NCBI RefSeq assembly: GCF_026262505.1
Contig: NC_067203.1
Coordinates: 20,379,411 to 20,443,410 of the forward strand
DNA from: Trichomonas vaginalis G3
Taxonomy: Eukaryota > Parabasalia > Trichomonadida > Trichomonadidae
Reading direction: 5' to 3'
DNA: 64,000 nt
Below, one piece after another: positions 29,231 through 37,945 of the stretch (its first letter is position 1; each line of letters starts with the position of its first letter). Under the pieces are notes generated by a model, which had not been told where the DNA came from, searched no databases, and worked only from the letters and a program-made list of their open reading frames with translations. A program made the translations under genes and the position numbers.

Positions 29231-30724
29231 ATGTCAAATGAAACAGCGTCTATGAGAGAAATACAACACAACCGACAACTCATTATACAAGCTCTAAATA
29301 AGAACACAACAAACTTTTCAAACTATTCTAAGATATCTGAGTCATTGAAAGAAGGAAATTTAAAACTGACAATAAACCCAATGACAGATGAGTTTCTGTT
29401 TCAAGACAATAAGAACCATACTGTTTGTATAAATCCAACAAAAGGAACTTTAAACGAGAAACCTATATCTGAACTTCTTTTGAAAGCAGATGTTGACAAC
29501 AAAGCTGACAAAACATATGTAGACGATGCAATAGCAAAAGAAGAAGAAAGAGCTAACAAAGCTTATGCAACAAAAGAACATACTCATCCTGAACTAGCAG
29601 ACAAAACATATGTTGACAATAAAATGTCAAGTGAAGTGACAAGAGCTGAAAACGAATATTCTAAAAAGACTCATACACATACCATTGCAAATATTGCAAA
29701 CTTACAAGAAACCTTAAACAGGAAAAGTGACGTTGGACATACACATTCTATATCTGAAATAACAGACTTAAACGTTAGCCTTGAAAAGAAAGCAGATAAA
29801 ACATATGTTAACGATGAGTTAGCATGTGTGGCTAGTAAGTTAGAGAAGAAAGCAGATAAGGAATATGTGGATGAAAAAGATAACGAAATGAAAGAAAGGG
29901 TTGACTGGTACCATGAATGGACATCGAAGATTTTAAAAAGTAAAGCCGATACAGGATGGGTTTCAGGATGTTTAGACCTTAAAGCGGATAAAACATATGT
30001 TAACGATGAGTTAGAGAAGAAAGCAGACAAGAACCATACACATACAAGTTTTACAACTGTTGGTATAGAAAGTATTGAAGGAACGGTTGAAGAACCTGAT
30101 GGGGATGTATTATATTGGAAACCTCCTAACTTTCCACAAGGTTTAACATCGGATGACGACATAACGACGATGAGAAACATTAGATGTAAAGATGTTTATG
30201 TCATGAAGGATGAAAATAACGTTAAATTCACTGCTCAAGATTTATATGAGAAGAAAGCAGACAAAACAGAGCTTCAAACATTAAAGACGGAAATACTTCA
30301 AACATTATATCCTATAGGCTCTATTTATACGTCAATGAACTCTACCAGACCAGAAACAGTACTTGGTTTTGGTGAATGGAAGCAGATTGTAGACAAATTC
30401 TTATACTGTGCTAGATATTCAAAGACGGCAGGAGGTTCGAAGAAAATTAAAGAAGCAAACCTTCCACCGCACACTCATACAGGAACGACAAACTTTTCTG
30501 GTGACCATAGTCACTCATTAAGAGACCATCCATTATACAACTCAGAGTATGAAGCTGGCAATGACGTTTTATCTCCAGATTATAACCATTCAGCAAAAAA
30601 GACTTTTCGACAAACTGAACCAGGAGGAAATCATTCACACACACATTCACACAATCCAACAGGCTTGGGTAAAGACTACATGCCACCTTACATGACAGTT
30701 TACGCATGGTATAGAATTGCTTAG
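29231..30724 (+). CDS. Fibre protein with trimeric repeats and collar domain
   Basis: 497 residues. The N-terminal 90 may attach to the capsid. Residues about 90-350 carry repeats of the type KADKTYVDDAI and KTHTHTIANI, typical of trimeric fibre shafts, including the segment DWYHEWTSKILK. The C-terminal 120 are the collar/Gp10 type (YPIGSIYTSMN, GGSKKIKEANLPPHTHTG, HSH, YMPPYMTVYAW). It lacks the propeller seen in the P1 fibre; instead a short VEEPDGDVLYWKPP insert is present. From about 30,270 to the stop it is nearly identical in DNA to P1, which points to exchange of cassettes. Likely a receptor-binding spike. Confidence 0.8.
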   Translation: MSNETASMREIQHNRQLIIQALNKNTTNFSNYSKISESLKEGNLKLTINPMTDEFLFQDNKNHTVCINPTKGTLNEKPISELLLKADVDNKADKTYVDDAIAKEEERANKAYATKEHTHPELADKTYVDNKMSSEVTRAENEYSKKTHTHTIANIANLQETLNRKSDVGHTHSISEITDLNVSLEKKADKTYVNDELACVASKLEKKADKEYVDEKDNEMKERVDWYHEWTSKILKSKADTGWVSGCLDLKADKTYVNDELEKKADKNHTHTSFTTVGIESIEGTVEEPDGDVLYWKPPNFPQGLTSDDDITTMRNIRCKDVYVMKDENNVKFTAQDLYEKKADKTELQTLKTEILQTLYPIGSIYTSMNSTRPETVLGFGEWKQIVDKFLYCARYSKTAGGSKKIKEANLPPHTHTGTTNFSGDHSHSLRDHPLYNSEYEAGNDVLSPDYNHSAKKTFRQTEPGGNHSHTHSHNPTGLGKDYMPPYMTVYAWYRIA

Positions 30725-31625
30725 TCGTCATTTTCAACTTCTTTAGCATATTCGTCAGGAGTTGTCTTATATTTGTTAGGAACTGTCTTTGAAAGTATAC
30801 CACCTTGAACTTTGACAAGTTTGAAACGAGGTCTGGCAATAGTAGTTTTATCTTCTGCTTGCAGTGTGTACATTTTGCCATGTTTGCCTAAAACTTCATA
30901 ATATTCTCTTGTATACTTTCTTCTATTTTTACGAACACGAATGTGAGTACCTGTCGAGTTCCCATTGTTGTCATAGTCAATAGTATTTTCATATGGGTCG
31001 CGTTTAGGTATTTCTATTTTTACTTTGTCACCTTTCTGAAGTTTGAAGCCCGGCATTCTTTCTTGTTTGTCTCTTTTGACTAAATTATTAAATATATAGT
31101 CTTTCTCTAAGTCAGGGTTGTTTTTCATTTCTTCGGGGAGTGGTTTCCCAAACCTTTTTGTTTACGGCTATTGTAAATATTTAAAACTTGTCTCATCTTT
31201 GCCATGGAGAAGTGTCTATATTTGTCGTCATATGACATTTCATTTGCTTCACCACCTTGTGGTTGGTTTAAGTCTCTTAACATTTTTATACAACCGTCAA
31301 TGACACCAAGAGCAGAATGGTTTTGGTCGACAATGAAATATTGGTTTACATTTTTTGAACGCAGATAGTTTTTTACATCGTCTGATTTGAAAGAACTTTC
31401 ACAGTCAGATGTCAGTTTTGTTGGATGGTATTTGTCAACAAATATTGTCAAAGCTGCTAAGATATCTAAAATATTTTTGGACTGTAATGGTATGGCTTCA
31501 CAGTATCTTGTGTTTTGACCGACAAATATTAGCCAGTATGGTGGTCCATCTTCTCTATACCTCGGAATGTTTTCCAAGATATCCATAAACCAAGCATTTG
31601 GTGTTGAACTAAAGATTTTTACCAT
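30721..31625 (-). pseudogene. Retrovirus-like integrase of P2
   Basis: Catalytic-core segments of the Polinton integrase: NAWFMDILENIPRY, PYWLIFVGQNTRYCEAIPL, KLTSDCESSFKSDDVKNYL and DQNHSALGVIDG. A C-terminal SH3/chromo-like module follows (FKLQKGDKVKIEIPKRD, REYYEVLGKHGKMYTLQ). It would catalyse integration with short target duplication, in agreement with the TATAT seen. The gene looks broken, about one or two breaks, and part of the N-terminus is not visible. It ends tail to tail with the fibre gene. Confidence 0.8.
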
Positions 31626-31695
31626 GAGTGCTTTCTTTGTCGCTTTAGAAACATAGGGTCCTTGTTTGGATTCGTCATTTTTTAACCCATAAGAA

Positions 31696-32097
31696 ATGGG
31701 TTTATTTGGCGCGTTAGCAGGAGTTGCATCCAGATTTTTACCCGCAGTGGGAACAATAGCCAGAGGTGTATTTGGAGTTGGAAGGAAGATTTTGAGTACA
31801 TTAGGTATACTTAAAGAGAAAGCACAACCTATTATACAAACTGTACAGAAAGGTTGGGATGTAGCACGAGATGCAACAAATCTTATTCCAAATCCTGAAA
31901 CAAGAGGAAAAGTTCAAGGATGGATGGACAATGTAGGAAGACAAGCAGGAAACTATTATAACAAAGCAAATGACTACTATAACCAAGCAGGACACTATAT
32001 GGACCAAGGTGAAAGATTCTTTAACAGAGGATATAACCATGCACAACAATGGGTAAACAATAACCAACCGCAACCACCTCAAACGTGGGGAATGTAA
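31696..32097 (+). CDS. Minor capsid candidate with hydrophobic N-terminus
   Basis: 133 residues. The first 45 are a glycine/alanine-rich amphipathic or membrane-active stretch (MGLFGALAGVASRFLPAVGT, ARGVFGVGRKIL). Then comes a helical part, and a Tyr/Asn/Gln-rich tail with repeats (YYNKANDYYNQAGHYMDQG). The leader ATTTTTTAACCCATAAGAA before the ATG is of the virion-gene class. Together with 28,118-28,360 it looks like a small cement or membrane-lytic virion protein; the function is inferred from composition. Confidence 0.6.
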   Translation: MGLFGALAGVASRFLPAVGTIARGVFGVGRKILSTLGILKEKAQPIIQTVQKGWDVARDATNLIPNPETRGKVQGWMDNVGRQAGNYYNKANDYYNQAGHYMDQGERFFNRGYNHAQQWVNNNQPQPPQTWGM

Positions 32098-32116
32098 AGT
32101 TTTTTACTGAGATGAA

Positions 32117-32269
32117 ATGAACAATACAGCATTGAGACAAATGGGTTCAAGATGGATTTGTCGGCTTCCAGCAGTTACACAACGTGTTTGTCAAGTTCTT
32201 CCTATACCTCAGGAAGTTTTAGACCGACTTAAAAAACAACAACAACCAGTTGAAAACAAACCAAACTAA
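32117..32269 (+). CDS. Small protein, 50 residues
   Basis: MNNTALRQMGSRWICRLPAV... ending QQQPVENKPN. The leader TTTTTTACTGAGATGAA is practically the same as that of the next gene (TTTTTACTGAGATGAA at 32,272), so both are likely transcribed together with virion genes. No family recognised. Confidence 0.55.
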   Translation: MNNTALRQMGSRWICRLPAVTQRVCQVLPIPQEVLDRLKKQQQPVENKPN

Positions 32270-32287
32270 AATTTTTACTGAGATGAA

Positions 32288-32872
32288 ATGACCGAAGAAG
32301 TTGAAACGGTAGATTTGACACCACAAACAAAAAGTTCAGAACCATTGTCAAAACCTGTCAAAGAACTTACAGATGAAGAGAAAAATTCAATAATAGAAAG
32401 TGCCAGGTCTGGAAATACAAACCCTAACTACAAAGTCACTTTTCATAAAAATGGAACGGCAAGTATCTCAAAAAAGAAACAGACTCTCACAAATAAAATA
32501 TTGAAGTCTGAAGGAGCTTTCGAGACAACAGATGGAAAAGTTTACTTCACTGACCAACAGTTCATTATAGAACATCTCATTGACTTAGAGTCGAAATATT
32601 CTAAACTTTACAACAAACACAAAAAGTTGAAAGGAAAACAAAAACAAATGGCATATGATATTTATGAAGATGTTGACGACACAACTATTCCTGCAAGTGA
32701 AGTAAAGTCAAAGGAACCGGAAAGTGACGAAAAACCGATAGAAGAAGAAAAACCAAAAACTGAAGATAAACCAAAACCAAAGTTTAGTTTCCAAACTAAA
32801 CCAAGTCAACCTTCATTAGCTGGTATGGGTTGGCGTCAAAGACTTATGGTAGCGGGCGGTTATGTAAAGTAA
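32288..32872 (+). CDS. Unknown P2 protein with acidic disordered regions
   Basis: 194 residues. Acidic and Thr/Ser-rich start, then a small folded-looking domain (NYKVTFHKNGTASISKKKQT, TTDGKVYFTDQQFIIEHLI), a short coiled coil (DLESKYSKLYNKHKKLKGKQ), then a Pro/Glu/Lys linker and a C-terminal block (GMGWRQRLMVAGGYVK). Same strand and same leader as the neighbours on both sides, so probably part of the virion gene set. No family recognised. Confidence 0.6.
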   Translation: MTEEVETVDLTPQTKSSEPLSKPVKELTDEEKNSIIESARSGNTNPNYKVTFHKNGTASISKKKQTLTNKILKSEGAFETTDGKVYFTDQQFIIEHLIDLESKYSKLYNKHKKLKGKQKQMAYDIYEDVDDTTIPASEVKSKEPESDEKPIEEEKPKTEDKPKPKFSFQTKPSQPSLAGMGWRQRLMVAGGYVK

Positions 32873-32904
32873 AGAGAAAAAAATATTTTTTTATTTTATT
32901 TGAA

Positions 32905-33009
32905 ATGTACGCTGAGTTTGTTGGAGAAGACCGTTGGGAAACTTGTTTGTTAGATGAGAAATATGAAATGGCATACCATTTTAAAACAATATATTTTTAC
33001 ATATATTAA
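32905..33009 (+). CDS. Possible 34-residue protein
   Basis: MYAEFVGEDRWETCLL... ending FKTIYFYIY. Its 3' end overlaps the promoter of the next gene, and the leader TTTTTTTATTTTATTTGAA before the ATG resembles P1-type leaders. It may be a real peptide or just leader sequence. Confidence 0.25.
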   Translation: MYAEFVGEDRWETCLLDEKYEMAYHFKTIYFYIY

Positions 33010-33870
33010 ATGCTTCAGGTTGAAAAACAAAGAACAAAAGTAGCAGATACAAAACCGTTAGACTATATCTTTACAAATGCTGGTAGGACTATATCAGATG
33101 AAGAAATTTCATCCCGAGCTTACAGGTTTGACTATCCAATTCGTTGGCTTCAAAGTCCTTCAGATGCAAAGGCAATAGGATTTAGAAGAGTTTTGTTTTC
33201 AAATAGAACTAACGCGTTTATGTTCGCAGTATATTTTCATGGGCAGTATAAAGGTTCTGATGGTCTTATAGACAAATTTGATGAAATGAGGATCTTTACA
33301 GTTCGTTCAGACGAAAGTCTTGAGAAAACTCTAAATGACTTTCAAACTCAAATGAACAAATACTATTGGGAATTTCAAGAAAAATACGACTCTTTACTAA
33401 ATGGAACATACTATCTGAAACTAGAATATGACAAGATGAACTCCACCGTTTCATTTCAAAAGATTGAAATTAACCCTCCAAGAGATACAGAGTTTTTATT
33501 TTGGGGAGTAGACAAACGTTCTTGGGCACAATTTCTTCGGTTACTAAACCAGAACGAACCATTACCACCAGATGGTCCATTTCAATTTATACATCCACCA
33601 GCAGATTTGACAGTTTATAGAAACGTGTTTGACCCTCAAAATGTTATGTGTCATGCAAGTTTCAGTTCAAGCAACAATAGTTTTCTATGTATTGGTAAGG
33701 ACGTTTATGACTTTGCTTCTAAATTCTACGAACCACCTAGTAACAGTTTCTCTGACTTTCAAGTTTGGTTCACAACAAATGGTGTGCAGCATATAATACC
33801 ATTGTACTATGACTTTTATCTCGAATTGTCTTTCATATATAACTACGGAAAAGTGCTGAAAAAGTATTGA
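33010..33870 (+). CDS. Unknown 286-residue virion candidate
   Basis: A mostly beta-rich, aromatic protein (YRFDYPIRWLQSPSDAKAIG, FMFAVYFHGQYKG, SDFQVWFTTNGVQHIIPLYY). No transmembrane segment or catalytic motif is visible. The leader TATTTTTACATATATTAA is an excellent match to the virion-gene promoter. A broken paralogue lies on the other strand at 28,365-29,212, next to the fibre gene. A structural role, for example spike base or minor capsid protein, is inferred from promoter class and neighbours only. Confidence 0.65.
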   Translation: MLQVEKQRTKVADTKPLDYIFTNAGRTISDEEISSRAYRFDYPIRWLQSPSDAKAIGFRRVLFSNRTNAFMFAVYFHGQYKGSDGLIDKFDEMRIFTVRSDESLEKTLNDFQTQMNKYYWEFQEKYDSLLNGTYYLKLEYDKMNSTVSFQKIEINPPRDTEFLFWGVDKRSWAQFLRLLNQNEPLPPDGPFQFIHPPADLTVYRNVFDPQNVMCHASFSSSNNSFLCIGKDVYDFASKFYEPPSNSFSDFQVWFTTNGVQHIIPLYYDFYLELSFIYNYGKVLKKY

Positions 33871-33885
33871 AAAATATATTTTAGG

Positions 33886-34270
33886 GTAGATGGTTTTTAG
33901 GTGTCACCAGGTCCCTCGGTCCCTCGGTCCCTCGGTCATTTTAACTTCTCTGAAAAAGTGTGACAACATGACATTTTGACAACAGTCCAGGAAAATGTCA
34001 AGACTTCTTCATCGTAAATGTTTTGAAGAACTGAAGGGGTCACCAGGTCACCAGGTCACTCGGTCACTCGGTCATTTTAACTTCTCTGAAAAAGTGTGAC
34101 AACATGACATTTTGACAACAGTCCAGGAAAATGTCAAGACTTCTTCGTAAATGTTTTGAAGAACTGAAGGGGTCACCAGGTCACCAGGTCACTCGGTCAC
34201 TCGGTCATTTTAACTTCTCTGAAAAAATGAGACAACATGACATTTAGACAACAACACAGGAAATAAACTT
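33886..34270. repeat. Variant 120-bp repeats upstream of the KilA-N gene of P2
   Basis: Three units with the core CTTCTCTGAAAAAGTGTGAC and TGACATTTTGAC shared with P1, each preceded by tandem CCAGGTCAC or CCTCGGTC words and followed by CAGGAAAATGTCAAGACTTC and TTTTGAAGAACTGAAGG. Orientation relative to the KilA-N gene is as in P1. Confidence 0.88.
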
Positions 34271-34363
34271 CATCGTAAATGTTTTGTCATGAATTTTCCC
34301 GAAATAAAAAATATAGTTGGTTTTTTTAAAAAAATATTTTTTATTTTTATTGTAAGAACTGAA

Positions 34364-35026
34364 ATGACAGTCGAAGCAAAAACGTTCACGAACAAATCTA
34401 ATGGCGAAACATTCACAAAAGGCACCTATAACGGTATTGAAGTCTTACGTAGAGACAAGGATGGTTATATAAATGTAACAAATATGTGTCAGCAGTTTAG
34501 GAAAGACTTTAGAAAGTTGTTGGAAAATAAGTCCTGGGAAGAGTATTATAAGGCATTTTGTGAAGAATATAGCAACCGCCGGAATTCCGGCGGTTGGTTT
34601 TTATACAAAATTCATGCAGGAATTCCTGATGAAATCAAACAGGTTAGAGGAACGTATGCAGACCCAAGACTTATAAACTATATAGCAATCTGGGCTTCTC
34701 CAAAATATTGCATAGCAGTTGGAAAAATTATGGACTCCATAGACAAGAAAGTTCATGAGAAATTAGATGAAGAAGAACTTGAAGATACAGTAGAGAATGC
34801 TAAACCTTTGTTCGAACAAGAAGTTAGAAAAAAGTGCGAAAAACAATTTGAACATGAACATGAGATGTGTTATGGTTATAAAGATTCTCCATACGAACTA
34901 GACCAATGGGAACAAGAAGATTTAAAGAGAGAATTTAGAGAATATGAACTCGCTAAGATAGCATTAGAAGCTGCAGAAAAGAAGTTAAAAGTTTGGGGTC
35001 GTTTTGTACAAAAATATTGTGAGTAA
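34364..35026 (+). CDS. KilA-N domain protein of P2 with in-frame palindrome
   Basis: About 220 residues. The N-terminal 38 (MTVEAKTFTNKSNGETF..., DGYIN) and C-terminal 80 (IMDSIDKKVHEKL to VQKYCE) are nearly identical to the P1 protein. The middle, including the part after GYIN and the TYADPRLINYIAIWAS block, differs. Residues NRRNSGG are encoded by a 24-bp perfect palindrome (34,573-34,596). The start is the ATG after the leader TATTGTAAGAACTGAA. The same leader precedes 35,880, 37,946 and 38,646. It probably regulates element genes by DNA binding; the variable middle suggests changing specificity (inference). Confidence 0.85.
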   Translation: MTVEAKTFTNKSNGETFTKGTYNGIEVLRRDKDGYINVTNMCQQFRKDFRKLLENKSWEEYYKAFCEEYSNRRNSGGWFLYKIHAGIPDEIKQVRGTYADPRLINYIAIWASPKYCIAVGKIMDSIDKKVHEKLDEEELEDTVENAKPLFEQEVRKKCEKQFEHEHEMCYGYKDSPYELDQWEQEDLKREFREYELAKIALEAAEKKLKVWGRFVQKYCE

Positions 35027-35049
35027 ATGAACCATTTATTTTTATTGAA

Positions 35050-35860
35050 TTCGGCAAAAATATATTTTAGGGTAGATGGTTTTTAGGTGTCACCAGGTCC
35101 CTCGGTCCCTCGGTTAAACGAACTTCTCTGAAAAAATGAGACAACATGACATTTAGACAACAACACAGGAAATAAACTTCTTCGTATATGTTTTGTCAAA
35201 CATGAACGTACATGTTTTGTCACCCGTTGAATTTTGTATAAAAAGCAACCGCCGGAATTCCGGCGGTTGGTATATTCTTCACAAAATGCTTGTTTTGTCA
35301 AGACTTCATCGTATATGTTTTGTCATGACTTCTTCGTATATGTTTTGTCATGACTTCTTCGTATATGTTTTGTCATGACTTCATCGTACATGTTTTGTCA
35401 AGACTTCTTCGTACATGTTTTGTCATGACTTCTTCGTATATGTTTTGTCACCCGTTGAATTTTGTATAAAAAGCAACCGCCGGAATTCCGGCGGTTGGTA
35501 TATTCTTCACAAAATGCTTGTTTTGTCATGACTTCATCGTATATGTTTTGTCACCCGTTGAATTTTGTATAAAAAGCAACCCGCTGTTTTCGGCGGGTTG
35601 GTATATTCTTCACAAAATGCTTGTTTTGTCAAACATGAACGTACATGTTTTGTCATGACTTCATCGTATTCTTTCACCCGTTGAATTTTGTATAAAAAGC
35701 AACCGCCGGAATTCCGGCGGTTGGTATATTCTTCACAAAATGCTTGTTTTGAGGTCGAGCCACTTTTGGCTCCACCGTATTTTTCAACCAAAACTCATGA
35801 ATTTTGACACTTTCACAAAAAACATAAAAAATAAAGTTAGTTTTTTTAAAAAAATATTTT
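35050..35860. repeat. Array of KilA-N segment copies and palindromes
   Basis: Non-coding. It begins with one copy of the 120-bp type repeat, then many short units TTTTGTCATGACTTC and TCGTATATGTTTTGTC. Among them are four inverted copies of a KilA-N gene segment, each containing a perfect hairpin at 35,246-35,269, 35,474-35,497, 35,577-35,600 and 35,700-35,723. The copy nearest 35,750 extends further and matches the GGAKSGSTSKQAF part of the P1 gene. The third hairpin has another stem sequence with kept pairing. Confidence 0.9.
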
Positions 35861-35879
35861 TTATTTTTATTGTAAGAAC

Positions 35880-36776
35880 ATGTTAGCAACAACAGCACCA
35901 AACTCTTTAGTCATGAACCCAACATCTATGTTAGTAGAGATGAAAAGCTTCATTCCTTCTTCATATACTTTCGAAACAGAAATCCAGAAGATAAAGCAGG
36001 AACTTTTAACAAGTAATTTAGACTGTAGTGCGAAAGATGAAACAAATGAACAGTATCTTTATGAAATGCAGGACCTGGTGGAACATCTACCTAAACTTCC
36101 TGAAATACAACAACAAAAGCTCACTATTCCTGAATTCGATGAAATTGAAGTCAAAGCAACTGACTCAGTAGAAATAAAGAAGTTCATACGTAAGGTAAAC
36201 TATGAGTTTCTTGGATTTCATTGCAACCACAAAGATTGCGATATGGTATATTTCATTGACATATATAAATCTGGGGAGTTTAAGACCTACGACAACTTTG
36301 TTTCGTTAGTTGCAAAATGTGTATGGCAGATAAGAGATAAAGATAGAAGAGGTAAAGTATGGAATGAACAGATAAAACCCGCAACTTTTGAGTTAAAGAA
36401 AACCATTTACGCCTTAGTTGTTTTAGCAGGTAAGGTTTCAATGTACAATGCTAAAATGAACCCACAATGTTCAAAATGTAAAGCAGCAATGAAGAAATAT
36501 AACTACTCCGTCAAAGAGATAGAACGTATGAGAAACGACTATGCTGACTTAAAGAAAGAAGCAGAGAAACCAGCAGAAGATAAAATGGACATGTTGACAT
36601 TTCTAAACAAAAACTATCCAACAGCTGACGATTTCCTTCTATCTGACGTCAAGAAGAAATATAAAGAAACCTTCGGCATTGTTAAAACTTTTGATATCCT
36701 TCGTGAAGAAATAGAAGCTACAAAACTGTTTAAAGTCATGAACCATCACAACATATACCATGTAAAACGCTTGTGA
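35880..36776 (+). CDS. Unknown P2 protein, 298 residues
   Basis: A soluble protein with a Glu/Lys-rich helical C-terminal half and Cys/His clusters that could bind zinc (GFHCNHKDCDMV at about 112-123, PQCSKCKAAMKK at about 196-207). The leader TTTATTTTTATTGTAAGAAC abuts the ATG, the same type as for the KilA-N gene, so it belongs to the regulator class rather than the virion class. It might be another DNA-binding or regulatory protein. No family recognised. Confidence 0.65.
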   Translation: MLATTAPNSLVMNPTSMLVEMKSFIPSSYTFETEIQKIKQELLTSNLDCSAKDETNEQYLYEMQDLVEHLPKLPEIQQQKLTIPEFDEIEVKATDSVEIKKFIRKVNYEFLGFHCNHKDCDMVYFIDIYKSGEFKTYDNFVSLVAKCVWQIRDKDRRGKVWNEQIKPATFELKKTIYALVVLAGKVSMYNAKMNPQCSKCKAAMKKYNYSVKEIERMRNDYADLKKEAEKPAEDKMDMLTFLNKNYPTADDFLLSDVKKKYKETFGIVKTFDILREEIEATKLFKVMNHHNIYHVKRL

Positions 36777-36794
36777 AACATTTACGAAGAAGTC

Positions 36795-36900
36795 TATTTC
36801 CTGTGTTGTTGTCAAAATGTCATGTTGTCACCATTTTCAAAAAGATGTTAGTTGACCGAGGGACCGAGGGACCGAGGGACCTGGTGACACCTAAAATATA
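36795..36900. repeat. Inverted copy of the 120-bp type repeat
   Basis: TCCTGTGTTGTTGTCAAAAT and GTCATGTTGTCAC followed by GACCGAGGGACC words, inverse to 33,886-34,270. Together the two sets surround the KilA-N gene and its array. Confidence 0.8.
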
Positions 36901-36936
36901 TTTTTGCCGAGTAAAATGACCAAAAATCATGAGTTT

Positions 36937-37860
36937 CCTCATATGTTTGCTACCCTCGAAAAACCGAGGATAGAGATTCCGTACGAAAATCGTAAAAATT
37001 TGCGACCCAGACTTTTTTCGGGGTCGCCAAAACTCATGAAAATCGTAAAAAATTGCGAGTAGGGAAAAAAACCTGGTCGCCTAAAACTCATGAAAATCGT
37101 GAAAAAATGACCAAATTTCATGATATAACTGTTATTTTTTGACGAAGAGAACTTTTACACTTCGTAAAAAAATCCCTGAAATCGTGAAAAAATGACCAAA
37201 TTTCATTATATAACTGTTATTTTTTTACCAAGAGAACTTTGACACTTCGTCAAAAATACACTATTTTTGTGTTATGAGTGACGAAGAGAACTTTTACACT
37301 TCGTAAAAAAATCCCTGAAATCGTGAAAAAATGACCAAATTTCATTATATAACTGTTATTTTTTTACCAAGAGAACTTTGACACTTCGTCAAAAATACAC
37401 TATTTTTGTGTTATGAGTGACGAAGAGAACTTTTACACTTCGTCAAAAATACACTATTTTTGTGTTATGAGTGACGAAGAGAACTTTGACACTTCGTCAA
37501 AAATACACTATTTTTGTGTTATGAGTGACGAAGAGAACTTTGACACTTCGTCAAAAATACACTATTTTTGTGTTATGAGTGACGAAGAGAACTTTGACAC
37601 TTCGTCAAAAATACACTATTTTTGTGTTATGAGTGACGAAGAGAACTTTGACACTTCGTCAAAAATACACTATTTTTGTGTTATGAGTGACGAAGAGAAC
37701 TTTGACACTTCGTCAAAAATACACTATTTTTGTGTTATGAGTGACGAAGAGAACTTTTACACTTCGTCAAAAATACACTATTTTTGTGTTATGAGTGACG
37801 AAGAGAACTTTGACACTTCGTCAAAAAAATCCCTAAAATCGTGAAAAAATGACCAAATTT
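36937..37860. repeat. Hairpin-bearing gene fragment and 54-bp tandem array
   Basis: 36,937-37,000 is a diverged copy of 38,859-38,925, which lies inside the gene at 38,646. Then come hairpins (GCGACCC...GGGTCGC) and, from about 37,130, repeats of GACGAAGAGAACTTTGACAC with ATACACTATTTTTGTGTTAT. From 37,413 to 37,844 eight consecutive units are 54 bp and stay open in one frame, encoding MSDEENFDTSSKIHYFCV over and over. Each unit contains an inverted repeat (TGACGAAG...CTTCGTCA). An open frame alone does not prove expression. Confidence 0.88.
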
Positions 37861-37945
37861 CGTGAATTTCCTTAAGATACAAAATAAAAAAATAAAGTTA
37901 GTTTTTTAAAAAATATTTTTTTTATTTTGTATGTAAGAACAGAAA

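Noticed and set aside
30447-30881. Minus-strand 144-codon frame
   Set aside because: Lies across the end of the fibre gene and the integrase region in a different frame; no motif.
37130-37850. Regular spaced repeats that might be a CRISPR array
   Set aside because: Whole units are identical with no unique spacers, and the organism is a eukaryote.
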